NCBI RefSeq assembly: GCF_933775445.1
Contig: NC_065874.1
Coordinates: 4,669,001 to 4,733,000, forward strand
Length of the DNA stretch: 64,000 bases
Direction of reading: 5' to 3'
Source: Argentina anserina
Lineage: Eukaryota > Streptophyta > Magnoliopsida > Rosales > Rosaceae
The notes beneath the pieces were generated by a model. It was not told where the DNA came from. It searched no databases and saw nothing but the letters and a program-made list of their open reading frames with translations. The position numbers were made by a program, and so were the translations under genes. Shown piece by piece: positions 24,177 to 37,009 of the stretch (the first letter of the stretch is position 1; each line of letters starts with the position of its first letter).

Positions 24177-24891
24177 TATCGCGATCTTAATGTGACATAG
24201 TGCAATAATGTTACCTCGGTAAAAACCTTGTTAAGTAAAACAAAAACATTTTGGGTAAAATTAAAAATTTTGGTCAAATGAGAAAAATAACACAACACAC
24301 TAACTACAATTGATTAATGCATGTGGTGTATACTCCCCCTAATGTCTACAAAACTGCTCCTCTTAATCTTTAACTCAATCTTAGAGCTCTGATAAATGAC
24401 TCAAACCAATGCGTTTCACATGCTTCACAAATGTAGATTTTGAAAGAGATTTAATGAACAAATCTGTCACAATATCCTCATAACGAATCTAATTAATTTG
24501 GATATTTAATATCTCTTGTTGCTGATTAAAAAAGAACTTTGGCGAAATATGTTTTGTGTTATCACCCTTAATGTAACATAACTTCATATGCTCAATTCAA
24601 GCAGCATTATCTTCGTAAAGATATGTAGGTTCAACTGTAGTAGAACTTAATCCACTAGCATCTCGAATGTGAGTAATGATTGCTCGAATCCAAATGCACT
24701 CTTTGACTGCTTCATGCAATGCTATAAATCTCATAATGATTTGAGGAAATAGCAACAAGGGTTTTCTTGGTTGATCTCCAAGAAATCGTCGTATTTCTCA
24801 TGGTAAAAATATAACCAGTTTGGGAATGTCATTTGTGTGGATCCGAAAACTATCCAGCATTACCGAATCCTACCAACTCATCACTAGAAGT

Positions 24892-25075
24892 TAGGGGTGG
24901 ACACGGGTCCATTCGGTTCGGTTTTGGACAAAACCCATAACCCAACCCAAATTTTAAATTCGGTTCGGTTCGGTTCGGTTTTTCTATTTTAGAGACTGTA
25001 ACCCACAACCCAACCCAACCCGTACGGTTCGGTTCGGTTTGGTTTTTTTTCGGTTTTACCCGTATGTAAAATACG

Positions 25076-25112
<37 letters not shown>

Positions 25113-27412
25113 TCATCTAATTCAGACCTCATTTGACCGTCAGAATTTTCGGTAAATTGAAAACCACTATTATGCCCTAAGGGAGGATCCATTACAAAGA
25201 TGCGAACGCCGAAAGCCGTTTGTATATTTGAAGTCAACTAATTTTGTTACCTATCGTGCGCGGTCGCACTAAAGAAATCTATTTGGCAAAACCCCGGTTA
25301 ATGAGGTTTTATTATGTGAAAACGCATCTTTTTTTGTTGACCGTAAGTCCGAACGGTCAAATCATGTCCAACACGGACGAAATTTTTACGGGGTCCCTAA
25401 ATATATATACCGATCACATCTGCTGGTGTCGATCGACCATATTTCGAATTAGAGTTGACGATCACTTAAGTGTCAACTAATGCATCATAACCTTTATACT
25501 AGGTTTAAAATAAAACTATCGCATTATGAAACTACTATATGAAGAAAACTTCTAGGGGTCGATCGACACCAGCTGATGTGATCGGTATATATATTTAGTG
25601 ACCCTATACAAATTTCATCCAATTCAGACCTCGTTTAACCGTTGGAATTTTCGGTAAATTGAAAACACCACTATTATGCCCTAAGGGATGATTCATTACA
25701 AAGATGCGAACGTCGTAAGCCATTTACATATTTGAAGTCACCTAATTTTTGTTACCTATCGTGTGTGGCCGCACTGAAGAAATCTATTTGGCAAAACCCC
25801 AGTCAATGAGGTTTTATTATGTGAAAACGCCTCTTTTTTGGTTGACCGTAGGTCTGAACGGTCAAACCATGTCCAAAACGGACGAAATTTTTACGGGGTC
25901 CCTAAATATATATACCGATCACATCTGCTGGTGTCGATCGATCATATTTCGAATTAGAGTTGACGATCACCTAAGTGTCAACTAATGTATCATAACCTTT
26001 ATATTAGGTTTAAAATAAAACTATCGCATTATGAAGCGACTATATGAAGAAAACTTCTATGGATCGATCGACACCAGCTGATGTGATCGGTATATATATT
26101 TAGTGTCCCTATACAAATTTCATCAAGTTCAGACCTCATTTGACCGTCGGAATTATCGGTAAATCGAAAACACCACTATTATGCCCTAAGGGAGGACCTA
26201 TTACAAATATGCGAATGCCGAAAGCCGTTTGCATATTTGAAATCAACTAATTTTGTTACCTATCGTGCGCGGTCTCACTGAAGAAATTTATTTGGCAAAA
26301 CCCCGGTCAATGAGGTTTTATTATGTGAAAACGCCTCTTTTTTGGTTGACCATAGGTCTGAACGGTCAAACCATGTCCAAAACAGACGAAATTTTTACGG
26401 GGTCCCTAAATATATATACCGATCATATCTGCTGGTGTCGATCGACCATATTTCGAATTAGAGTTGACGATCACCTAAGTGTCAACTAATGTATCATAAC
26501 CTTTATATTAGGTTTAAAATAAAACTATCGCATTATGAAGCGACTATATGAAGAAAATTTATAGGGATCGATCGACACCAGCTGATATGATCAGTATATA
26601 TATTTAGTGACCCTATAAAAATATCATCCAATTCAGACCTCATTGGACTGTCAGAATTTTCTGTAAATCGAAAACACCACTATTATGCCCTAAGGGAGGA
26701 CCTATTATAAATATGCGAACGCCGAAAGTTGTTTGCATATCTGAAATCACATAATTTTTGTTACCTATCGTGAGTGGTCGCACAAAAGAAATCTATTTGG
26801 CAAAACCCCGGTCAATGGGGTTTCAATATGTCAAAACGCCTCTTTTTTAGTTAACCGTAGGTACGAATGGTCAAACCATATTCAAAATGGATGAAATTTT
26901 TACGTGGTCCCTAGATATATATAACGATCACATCTGCTGGTGTCGATCGACCATATTTCGAATTAAAGTTGGCGATTGCCTAAGTGTCAACTAATATATC
27001 ATAACCTTTATATTAAGTTTAAAATAAAACTATCACATTATGAAGCGACTATATGAATGAAGCAAGACGGCTAAATAATACGCCTCTTATACATTAGGTC
27101 AATTAAGTTAGAAATTAGGTGCGGCTATGAGGCCGACTACACTATTTTTTTTATTTTAAAAAAATTATAATAATAATGTAAAATTATAAATATGACAAAA
27201 TGATGTCGTTTTGTAACGTTGACTATTGACTTCGGGTTTTTCGGGTCGGTTCGGTTTCTAAGGGACTGAACCCAAAACCCAACCCAAACAGATTCGGTTC
27301 GGTTCGGTTTTTTTATTTTCGGTTCGGTTTTATTCGGGTTTCGGTTTTTTCGGGTTCGGTTTGGGTTCGGGTCATGTTTTTTTCGGTTTTCAGGTCAGTT
27401 TGTCCACCCCTA
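24892..27412. mobile_element. non-autonomous hAT element, 2521 bp, nested in copia pol
   Basis: The terminal inverted repeats are perfect for 12 bp (TAGGGGTGGACA and its complement). The 8-bp duplication CTAGAAGT is exact on both sides (24884-24891 and 27413-27420), diagnostic of hAT. Both subterminal zones are dense in CGGTTCGGTT and AACCCAACCC words. The middle holds four copies of a 505-bp repeat and no transposase, so movement would need a transposase supplied by another element. Confidence 0.93.
25113..27058 (+). repeat. four-copy 505-bp tandem repeat inside the hAT element
   Basis: The anchor TTGTTACCTATCGTG occurs at 25244, 25749, 26253 and 26758, giving periods of 505, 504 and 505. 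Each unit holds a block AAATATATATACCGATCACA followed about 110-150 nt later by its inverted copy (GATGTGATCGGTATATATAT), so each can fold back. The three 78-codon ORFs at 25244, 25749 and 26253 are just the same frame of the repeat and are not supported as genes. Confidence 0.92.
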
Positions 27413-30400
27413 CTAGAAGTTATAGGAAATGAGGAATTGTCATTCAAGTGTTGGGAAGTAGCATCGGCAGCGACACTGGCAGCGGTAGTGATGAAACTCT
27501 GTTTGGCTCTCAGGGAGAGCATGGCGGCGACGTTGTGTCAATCTTCACCATCAATTCTTGCCGGAATAACACTTTTCTTGTCGGAATACTGATAATACAA
27601 TCACATATCAATATAACCTTTCAAGTATCTAAAGATGTTCTTGATACCGGTCCAATGAGCATAGTAGTTGGTGCATAACTAAATCTTGCCAACAAGTTCA
27701 CTAAGAATGCAATGTCCAGACGAGTACATTGAGCTAGATAAAGCAAAGCTCTTATATCACTCAAATATGGGTATTTACGACCAAGTATCTCTTCATCGTC
27801 ATCTTTCGAACGAAATGGATCTTTCTTGGTATCTAAACTTTTTACGACTATAGGTGTACTAGAAGGGTACATAAATGTGTCCATACATAAGCGCTTGAGC
27901 ATCTTTTGGACGTATGCAGACTGGTGTATAAGGATTCCACCAACTCTATGCTCAATTTCCAAACCTAAGAAAACTGACTTTTTCACATGTCTTTCATCTC
28001 AAATTCTGCTTTCAAGTAGCTTATCGGCTCACCAATCTCATTAAGAGATCCAATTATGTTCATGTCATCGACATAGACAACTACTATAGTAAAACCAGAA
28101 CTATTGCGTTTGATAAACATGCAAGGGCACAGTTCATCGTTCTTATATCCCTTCCTAATCAAGTATTCGCTCAAACGTGTATATCACATTCTACCGGATT
28201 GTTTAAGTCCATAAAGTGAGCGTTGTAGCCTAATGACATAGGCATTGCGTGGCTTACCTGAATTGGATACTTGAAGTCCATCAGAAACAGGCTTGACATT
28301 CGGTGGTACTTCAACAACTGGAACGAAAACTTGCCTTTTATTCAGAGAGTCTAGTTCCATCTAGATTGCTTCTTTCCATTTTGGCCAATCTGCTCTTCGT
28401 TGACATTCTTCAACCGAGTGCAGTTCCATGTCGTTGTCATCGATGATTTTCCGAGCGACGAAATAAGCAAACACATCATTTATCCGCATATAATTCCTAT
28501 CCATGACTTCTGGAGCATTTAACTCGCTCAATGAGATTTTTTTGCTCTATGATATGAACAATGAGTCTGAAGCGTCCCTCAGATCATCAACTGTTGATTC
28601 ATGGACATAATTATAATCAGAGATAATCTCGAAGCTCAGTTTATCCGAGTCTCTGATGACTGGATCAGTTTGTGCCTTGCCTTTAGATCTTTTGGTATCC
28701 CCCTATTCTTGGGATGAGCCGAGATCGTCACTATGCCTCCACCTAGGGTAGGCTCGGCCAAGCATTACCCTGGTACTGAGACATCTTACCTAAAGTTTGG
28801 GACTTCTAACCTCGCAGGATAGTTTGCAGCAGGTATACTCGATCTTGTCACTTTTGCAATATCCGTAAAGGCGTCAGGCATCGAATTTGCCATCTTATGT
28901 AACTGCAAAATATGTTACACTTCAATCTTAGAATGAGATGTGCGGGATCCCAATGAGACATGGTGGGGGTGTTCCACGTCAATTTTTGACGTTTATCTTG
29001 AACAAATGTGTTCTTATCTCTCCTTAAATGCGGGAAGTGTGTCTCATCGAAGTGACAATCTGCAAATCTAACAGTAAATAGATCTCTTGTCTGAGCGTCA
29101 ATGTAGCAGATAATCGTTGGAGAGTTATATCCAACATAAGTTGAAATTTGTCTATGTGGACCCATTTTCTTATGCAGTGGAAGTGTAATATATATAAACT
29201 GCACAACCAAACGTGCATAAATGTGAAATGTCAGACTCATATCTAGTTACCAACTGATACGCACTAACAAGTTGTTTAGCGGTGGGTCTGTGTCGAATAC
29301 GTACAACTACATGCTAGATTGCATATCCCCAAGCAGTTATGGGCAAGTTCCAGTGCATAAGTAAAGCCTAAGCTATAAGGTATAACCGTTTAATCGTCGC
29401 TTCTGCCAATCCATTGTGAGAATGAACGTTGCGTACGGGATGTTCAACATCTATCCTGATTGACATGTAATAATCATCAAATGTCTTCAAAGTGAATTCT
29501 CATGCATTATCCAGTGTAATAGACTTAATCGGATGGTCAGGGTGGTGAGCCCTGAGTTTAATTATTTGAGCAGAGAGTTTCAGAAATGCAGCATTGCGTG
29601 TGGACAATAGATTGACATGTGACTAGTGTGTCCACGCATCTACCATAACCATAAAGTATCTAAATGGTCCGCACTCTGGATATATTGGTCCACATATATC
29701 ACCTTAGATCATTTGTAAGAAATAAATGTTCTGTGTATTATCAAACTACAAAGGAAGATTTTGCATGCATCTTTGCGAATGTACAATCTTTATAAAATGA
29801 TTTATGGGCATTAGAGATTGCGGAAAAAGCATCGCATTACGCCTTGGGCTCCATCACGGCCTTAAACGACCGTGGGAAAGCCATGGTAGGCCGTGAGGCC
29901 AAGCCATGGCCGGACACAAGTGCCACAGAGGTGTCACCATCATCCATGGCGTGTGGGATTCCCACATGCTTGTTGGCTTTGAAAAATGGATGACCGTGTG
30001 AAGTTTTTAATATACAAATCATCATATCACGTCCGGGATGACCTAAACGATTATGTCATAGCTTGTAAGCGTCAGAATCACATAAAGTACAACCGTGGTA
30101 AAGTACAACCCACTACTAACACGCTCAATGATGACGTCCATAACAAGATGTAACACCAAGATATTTTTTTTCATTAATAACTTGGTGTTCAGGTGATAAT
30201 CATTGGCACAAATATCCTTAAAACTGAGCAATGTTTGGTTCCCCTCTTGTGCGTAAAGTGCATCTTTGCCTATTATGGGAGTACCATTAGGTAGCAAGAA
30301 TTGCACTATACCATGCCCTTGGATCAATTGGTTGTCCCAGTGAGACAAGTCACAGAGGATTTGTAAGGCAAAAATTGTGTAAAAGTTGCTTATCCCGCAA

Positions 30401-30454
30401 AAATGTATGAGTTGTTCCACAATCTGCTTAGCATTCTATCTTGATGGTTGACAT

Positions 30455-31488
30455 ATACAAGTAAATTGTAAAACATAATTAGTCTTTAAAAAGATAAGGT
30501 GAATATTCTCTAAGAACAGAGAAAAATTATAATATGAAGGGTCAAAATAAGTTGTGATCCCTTAAATGTGCATAACGATATCATAGATACTTAGAGAAAT
30601 CACATGAGAAACTTATGTGTGCCACAAAATAAGCACATTGTCATTGGATCAAATAACTATGATTGGAAAAGACAATGAAGTAGCATTGCAGGGTCGCATC
30701 GCCATGGCGAGGCTGTATTTGCCTAGGCGGGGTTGTAGTGTTGGAATGCAGGGGGATTGGAGGAGGCCATGCAGGGCTGCGGGGTGGCTGTGCAGGGGGG
30801 TTGTAAAGCTGCTGCAGGAGGAGTGCTGGGCTCTTGTAGTGGGGAGTGCAGGGAGGCCGCGCGGGGGAGTGCATGGGTGTCGTGCGAGGGTCGTGCGGGG
30901 GTCGTGCGGAGGGGCCACAGGGGGTCTGCAGGACCAGCAGCAAGGCTGTGGCGGTCCAGTGATTTTTTCCAACCACTTTTTTCAGGCCAAAATTTTCCAG
31001 TTAATTTTTTTTCAATTTAAACGTCTTGCAGGGGTCAACCGGGCGGCGGACGGAACATGTTGGTGGATTTCCAAGGGCGTAACTCGTGAACCTTTTATAG
31101 TTTCCCACTCTCCTTAAGTTTCATATGTTACTGCAATTTTTGAACCATTAATTCTCAATCATCACATAAACCGGTGGAGTTTAGTTCTATGGATCCTTAT
31201 GTTTATAGATTATAAACCATTCATTCGTTAAGGAAAACAAACGCTTGTATACATTCTTAAAACAAAGAACCAAAAACTAAACTTTTATTAATTGCCATTA
31301 AAAAATAAACACTTGACTTGAAAAAGTTTTATTATGGTGATACTGTCATTAGACTCATTACAAATCAAACTTAAAAGCTTAAATAAAATAAGCGACATAA
31401 CGACAATCAATTGACACGGATCTTATTCAAAGTCAGTAGTGAATTAAGCCTCATGACTGGCTTTCTCTTGCTCATTTATCTTAAAGTC
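30455..31488 (-). other. gag-pol spacer of decayed copia element
   Basis: This 1034-nt interval lies between the gag stop (31489) and the pol start (30454). A strongly G-rich plus strand (C-rich on the coding strand) spans about 30690-30960 and contains GCAGGGGG, GTGCGGGGGTCGTGCGG and similar words. An AATAAA-type signal on the minus strand lies at about 31335-31324, shortly after gag. It is equivalent in position and length to the spacer of the intact element. Confidence 0.7.
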
Positions 31489-32492
31489 CTAAACTTTGAG
31501 CTTGATGGTAACATTAGCATCAGGCATCTCCACATCTTCAACATAGTTGCTTTCATTGGACAAGTATTGCTTGGACTTCTTATGAGCTCGAACAATCTCC
31601 TTAGGACCATGACATTATTTATGAAAGTGCTTATTTGAACCGCACTTGTAGCATGGAAGGTTCAGATTCTAAACCTTTGCCGATTTGTCAGATTTGGAGG
31701 GTCAGAAGGCACCACGGCCTCGAGGGTTAGAGGGCACGGCGGCGGCGCCATCCCTAGTCTAAGTCATGTTTCGAGGAGGCTCTCGATTTCCTCTATTATG
31801 GTACGGTGCATATCGATCCCTTGATTTTTCTTTTTGACGTTTTCCCTTACTTGCCTGATTAGCTTTTGGAACTTTCTTCGTCCTTGTAGGTCTTAGATTG
31901 TTATTGTTGTTGAGAATGATCTCATGATGATGTTCCTTGTTCTTGAGAATGTTCATCAGATATGTGAAACTCTTTATTCTTTTGGCCTCATAATCAAGGC
32001 GATATTTGTGAGCTAATTCACTCATAGATTCTGGGAATGGTCTTCTTGATCATGTCATTGTCAGTTTTTTCCTTGCCACACACATTTAAGTCTGCCTAGA
32101 AATTTAACAATGTTTAATGGTAATTATGAAGCTTGGCAAAATCCAGTAGACAAACAGATCTCCATTATGCCAAAAGAGTCGGTAACCATGCATCATGCAC
32201 ATCATTAAACCATTCCTTGAGAGCTTCCCAAAAAAACACTCGGATATTTATACTTTAGGCATTGTTTTAGACACTGTTTGTTAAGCACATTGTCCATATG
32301 GCGCCTGAGAAACATCAGAGCATGGGCTTTCACGACCTCATCGGACGCTTGGTCCTCTTTTGCTTTTAGAGGTTTGATAGCGGTAGTAAACTTCTTTCCG
32401 ACAAACGTGATTTGCACGTTGGACACCCATCAATGATACTCAGTACCATGAGAATCTATGATGTCGAACTTTGTTCGTGTATTTTCAAGCAT
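31489..32492 (-). pseudogene. copia gag remnant
   Basis: The minus-strand translation starts at 32492 with a stretch aligning to the intact gag (FDIIDSHGTEYH then WVSN, against FGLLDLEGKEYH then WVSD). It continues with HALMFLRRHMDNVLNKQ (about 32320) and ILNNNNNLRPTRTKK (about 31900), reaches a CCHC knuckle CYKCGSNKHFHK (about 31655-31620, last Cys retained after a stop) and ends KLKV at TAG 31491-31489. Stops and frameshifts are scattered through it. The ATG follows TTTTTCTTGTAA, a decayed form of the TTTTGTAG found before gag in the intact copy. Confidence 0.85.
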
Positions 32493-33130
32493 TTACAAGA
32501 AAAATATTGAAGATGTTAGTTTCGAATTAATGAAACAAGTTTGATTAAATAAAACTATTTCAGAACAATTATACATGTCAAATCAATGCAAATTTGCGGC
32601 TATGACTGCCACGATCAAAATTTTCTTTTTTGTTCTTCCTTTTTTTCATATGTAGCTATACACAACGGCTAAGGATGGTAACATTGACACTCCCAGCCGC
32701 TCCTAAAACTCGGTACCAGAGGAATCCTATCTCTGGATACCACCCAAGAAGCAGAAGAATCAAGTTAACAAGAAAAATGGAGTTTGAAAGTCCCTGATGC
32801 AAGACAAAATCTTATCAAAGTAAATTTCATTGAAAACATGAACTTTAATTTATAAATTTACCTTGAATTGCAAAAGTCTTGAAAATTTCTTCTTCTTCTT
32901 CTCTTCTTTTCCTCTTGTACGCCAGCAACCTTGAATCTTTGGTCTTCAAATCTTGGTGCGGTGGCAGAGGAGGCTAGAACCACTAAGAAGCGGCGGTTGG
33001 AGGAGGCATGGGGCTGAGGTCGGCGGCGCGAGGGCAAAGGTGCAACCGGTTAAAAAAAAACTGGGGTTTTTGTTTTTGTTTTTGTTTTTAGGTTCTAGGC
33101 TTAGGATTTTCAGGACTAGAGCTACGTGCT

Positions 33131-33323
33131 TGATAACGTGAAACAATATAATGAATTCGAGAGGATAACAATAATTTTATTGATAGACATATGGCCTTAT
33201 ATATAGGCATTACATCAAAGATCCCGATGAATCATGAATAAAATAACATTCCTTACATAGCTAGACTATACTAATTAGAACAATATACACCAAGAATGCA
33301 TATGAGATGATTTTCCTGCAACA
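33131..33323 (-). repeat. 5' LTR of decayed copia element
   Basis: Homologous over its full length to 23977-24176. On the minus strand it starts TGTTGCAGGAAAATCATCTC and ends at the complement of TGATAACGTGAAAC. The downstream bases TTATCAAGCACG-type resemble the TTATCAGCACGA that follows the 5' LTR of the intact element, probably the primer-binding site. Confidence 0.85.
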
Positions 33324-34031
33324 AATCGCTATATACTCCAATATATTTTTGTACAGTCTGTGAAATTTTGATTGATTGAAAAAAAATTGACTTTCTAGAG
33401 TTATGAGCTATATATTTTAAAATTATACGCGCTACGCAAATGCAGGGGCATATCATGTAGACCCAAGCTTAAGTTTGGTTAGGCTGGATTTGTTTTGTTT
33501 ATAATGGATTACGTAAAGTTAGTATAAACAAACTTCGTGAACATGGTAGAAAGAAAACAAAATCAGGTGAAAGGCAGAATTGTGTGTGTTTTTTTTTCTC
33601 TTGTTTGATAATAACTTTAGAATGTGTGTTTTGAATTGAGATATTGATCTAATAATTGTAATAGGCCAAAATGACTTTTATATATAACGAAACAAGAAGA
33701 AAATGACTCACAAAGTACTTCAAATAAGACTCAACTAGTCCCAAACTCACGATCAACTTTCTATTACTAATTATTGGATCTGTTCAACAACAGAAGAGAT
33801 GGATCGGAGATTAAAATTGATGATCAATAAAACTTTTAACTATACATTATGTTTTGCTATGATTAACTAAATTTTCTATAATTAACTAAATTCTGAAGCT
33901 AAACTCCGCTTAGTTGAGCATAGTTGAGCGACCCTAGTCGACCACCCGTAACTGCGCGCGCCCTTGGCCAAGTTGAGGGTGAAACAACTCAAACGATTTG
34001 GTTTAGACCGTATAGTGCTGCCAACTCTAAT

Positions 34032-34290
34032 CACGTGGTTGAATACGAAAGCAGTCCAAAACCAGAATACATCCAAATAAGACAGAACAACACAGATTGG
34101 CAGATATAGAGTTAACTAACATATTTTATATCAGTATATGCATAAATATTTTCCACGTGCTTCTAATTGAAAAGCATGCTTTTGATTCTGTTTGCCAATA
34201 CAGTGTGTTGCTTAAAAATCTCCCACCTAATTATAGTTTTTGTGTGCGTTGCGTGTTTGAAGAGTTTCTCCCTTGCTCGTTTTTATATAA
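34032..34290 (+). promoter_or_regulatory. promoter of first JAZ gene: two G-boxes and TATA box
   Basis: CACGTG occurs at 34032-34037 and 34154-34159. A TATATAA box lies at about 34284-34290, some 145 bp before the ATG. JAZ promoters are classically driven through G-boxes by MYC2-type bHLH factors, the proteins JAZ repressors bind. A GTGTGCGTTGCGTGTTTG block near 34239 is also found before the second JAZ gene. Confidence 0.65.
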
Positions 34291-34429
34291 AACCCACTCT
34301 TCATTGCTCTCCTCTCCATCATATCTTTCTCGCTCTTCTCTCTTAAACCAAGCCCTACCCTTTTAAAACTTCCTTTACTACTGAGCTTTCAATTCGCGCT
34401 CATCGATCTTCGATCAGTATATCAACAAC

Positions 34430-35495
34430 ATGAGGAGGAATTGCAATCTGGAGCTCCGTCTTAACACTTCCGGTGCTAATTCCGGCTTTCCTCTTCGTAA
34501 GCACCACGACCGTGCCGCCCTGATGGAATTGAGTTCTGGAACCCCAAGTCATCAGCTGCAGCAGCCGTTGACCATCTTCTACGACGGAATGATGTGTGTT
34601 TCTGATGTTACAGACTTCCAGGTAGGTCTATGTTTCTTACTTAATTCTATGCCTTTGTTAGTTAGATGATTTATATGATCTTCATTTTTAGAAGAATATT
34701 TCATACATATCGAGACTCGAGATTAATTTTTTTTTCCTATTTTTCAAACTCATGAGTATGAACACTTTTTGACCACCTCATTCCCAACGGACCTTTCATT
34801 CCATGCATTCCACTTTGTTTGGTCACTGTTATCTCTCATTATAAACGCGGTCTTTCTTATTTCTCATTTATCACGTGGTATTTCTTCAATTTCCGGTAAC
34901 TTTCTGTTTTGGCTAATAATTTTCAGTTCTAATTAGGGTTTTTAAACATGTGTTAGTTGGCTCGGTTGGGACACCGGACACCATAGAAGACCATTCGGGA
35001 ACAGAAAATGTTAAAACAATTTCGTGCACAACATGCATGTACATGGACTAGTTTTAGGGTCTTAGTATAAAATACATTCATAACGTGTTAGACTGTTAGC
35101 TCAGCTAAGAACACAAGTTGATAAACGTTACCTTATGCATGTTAATTAAATTTCTACGTGTTATTCACTCTAATTTCATTGTATTTGGAATGAAAGAATA
35201 TAATGTTGCCCCAACCTTTTGCATTCTGTTGTGTATTTCGATCCTTTTGCAGAGACTAATTTCTGGTCACATGTATGTGTTGCAGGCTAGAGCAATTCTT
35301 TTACTTGCGAACAAAGAAGTGGAGGAAAGGTTGAAGATTAGTCCTAGTCCAAGTCCATGTGCGTCGACTTCTGAACCATCTTCGCCGAGCCTGCAGTCCC
35401 CAATATGCAGCCCCTCAATGAAGAAATCGCTACAAACATTTTTACAGAAGAGGAAGTACCGGATTCAAGCAACATCTCATCCCTACAATCACTAG
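34430..35495 (+). CDS. JAZ8-type jasmonate ZIM-domain repressor, copy 1
   Basis: A nuclear repressor of jasmonate signalling that binds MYC-type activators. Exons are 34430-34621 and 35286-35495 (GT-AG, 664-nt intron), giving 133 aa. The N-terminus has an LxLxL EAR motif (LELRL, residues 7-11), which in JAZ8 recruits TOPLESS directly. The TIFY motif is TIFYDG (48-53), opening a short ZIM domain that crosses the intron. The C-terminal Jas motif is SMKKSLQTFLQKRKYR followed by HPY and lacks the canonical LPIAR degron at its head. Together these features match the stable JAZ7/JAZ8 class rather than JAZ1-like members. The next plus-strand gene, at 39265, is a paralogue. Which JAZ number applies is uncertain. 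Confidence 0.93.
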
Positions 35496-37009
35496 ATGGA
35501 AGACAATATAAGTTTGATGTTCTTTCTTTGTTGGATTCATTAGTCCAGAGTGAGAGTCAACAGATGGAAGATATATATGGAAAGCTTGTAAATTAAGCAT
35601 TTAAGCCTTTAAATTTGATTTTTCAAGAGAGATCGATCCAATTGTTGCATGTAATTAATATGTTCTGCATGTGCAACGATGGCAAGATTAATCCCTACTC
35701 TCCCATTCACATATGTTTCTCTCTATAATACGTACCAAACTATGATTTCATTGAACATTAAGTTGCCATTAAAAAAGTAACAATAGTTAAAAGGAATTGT
35801 GGTGACATTTTGAATGGAATACTGATATACCTAATATATGTTCTTATGTTGGGGACAATACCGTGCATGATACATACTAATTAGTAGGTATTGCAACACT
35901 AGTGACTCTAAGAGAGAGAGATCTTCATATATGGATGAGCCTAGGGTACGCATTAGTGAAAGTGGTCGCTTAAGTCTTCCACAATCAAGAAATCGTTAAC
36001 ATGTAAAGTGTTTTGTCCTAGTAAATTTGAGTGTTAAAGAGGTTTTTCTCTCTAGCTACTACACTCTCAAGAAAAGGGTACACACACTGACACACATCAT
36101 GTCAATAATTTCTTACTAGATTCAGAATATCTATGAAACGATACAAAGATTTATAGATTGATGCATGACCTCCACTCCTTGTGATTCACTATTTCAGGGA
36201 ATGTTCGATCAAGATGATCAACCAACAGATTATATATGTACAGATGTACTTTCTGACTAATTTAAACACACCAAACTTTCATGTCATACATACCCTTAAT
36301 TTTCTTAATGAGGCAATTTTTTTCCCGCACTTTAGGGTCTCGTAGCACGTTCTTGATGTCATGAGTTCGAAGTATTGGGTCATTCTCTCCCTCCCTTGGA
36401 GCCGCCTTGATTAATTATCTATGTTCGGCATAACGGCTGTAACATGAATTGGCTTGTAATTAACTTATGTTTATTGTGTCATCAATTTTCAAATATTTAT
36501 ATGTATTATGTATTCACATATGATCTTAGAGAAGTTTTATATACGCTCTCTAAAACTCTTAATACACACCCCTTTCTTAATATGCCACTACTTTAATTTC
36601 TAGTTCTAATATTTTATTAAATACACAACCCAATATAACTAAAATATCCCTAATCATGATTTATTATATTACTTGACTATATCTTTTAAGATTTATTATT
36701 GTTCTCTAAATCTTTAAACATGAAATAATAGTTAAACAAAATGAAGAACACACACCTTAACGCATCGACCGTGTGTTCATATTAAGAGGAGCCAAATAAC
36801 TCATTTCATGAGGACATAAACTCTTAACATGAAGAAGTTATAAATTGATTCATGGAAAAAATAAATGAATCAACTAATTATCCAAATTTCACATATCAAA
36901 AGTTCCATTATAATAGGAGTCATCTTAAATTCCCTTGCTATTTCACACTAATTAGTTTCCAAATTGATTTTTGTTTAGGGTTTAGGGTGTGAGATTATTG
37001 TACGTGTTT
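35496..37009. other. intergenic, no gene recognised
   Basis: 3' UTR of the first JAZ gene, then AT-rich DNA. Segment 36530-36780 contains CTCTTAATACACACCCC, a sequence type that recurs near 56090, suggesting fragments of a shared short repeat. Confidence 0.5.

Larger units (their letters stand above)
24381..30454 (-). pseudogene. copia pol remnant (protease, integrase, RT, RNase H)
   Basis: Minus-strand fragments in shifting frames carry all pol domains in copia order. The protease start (ATG at 30454, ADCGTTH equivalent) and LLSFKDI lie near 30200; the pre-integrase ILKTSHGHPFF near 30010; the integrase core GPIYPECGPFRYFMV near 29670; RT with YVDDMNIIG near 28080; GYIFTMRNTTISWRSTK and EDNAA of RNase H near 24800 and 24610; the end is at TAA 24383-24381. 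Many stops and frameshifts make it non-functional. The hAT element interrupts it between RT and RNase H. A GC-rich extra segment lies at that same junction (about 27430-27560) and another after the pre-integrase motif (about 29840-29990). Confidence 0.88.
23977..33323 (-). mobile_element. decayed Ty1/copia retrotransposon with nested hAT insertion
   Basis: A minus-strand LTR element of about 9.35 kb, of which 2.5 kb is a later hAT insertion (24892-27412). Order along the minus strand: 5' LTR (33323-33131), GC-rich leader, gag remnant (32492-31489), 1.03-kb spacer, pol remnant (30454-24381), polypurine tract (complement of CTCCCCCTT, 24177-24185) and 3' LTR (24176-23977). The LTRs differ at roughly 30 of about 195 aligned bases by eye, so the copy is old. 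No matching 5-bp duplication is seen at the edges (ATACA against AATCG). It is a distant relative of the intact element at 56367 and shares its separate gag and pol arrangement. Confidence 0.9.

Noticed and set aside
25244..26489. Three near-identical 78-codon ORFs
   Set aside because: They repeat with the 505-bp unit and have no domain; the fourth unit does not keep the frame. Non-coding repeat.
30641..31117. Long ORFs on both strands in a G-rich stretch
   Set aside because: Compositional; this is the GC-rich gag-pol spacer of the decayed copia element, with no domain in any frame.
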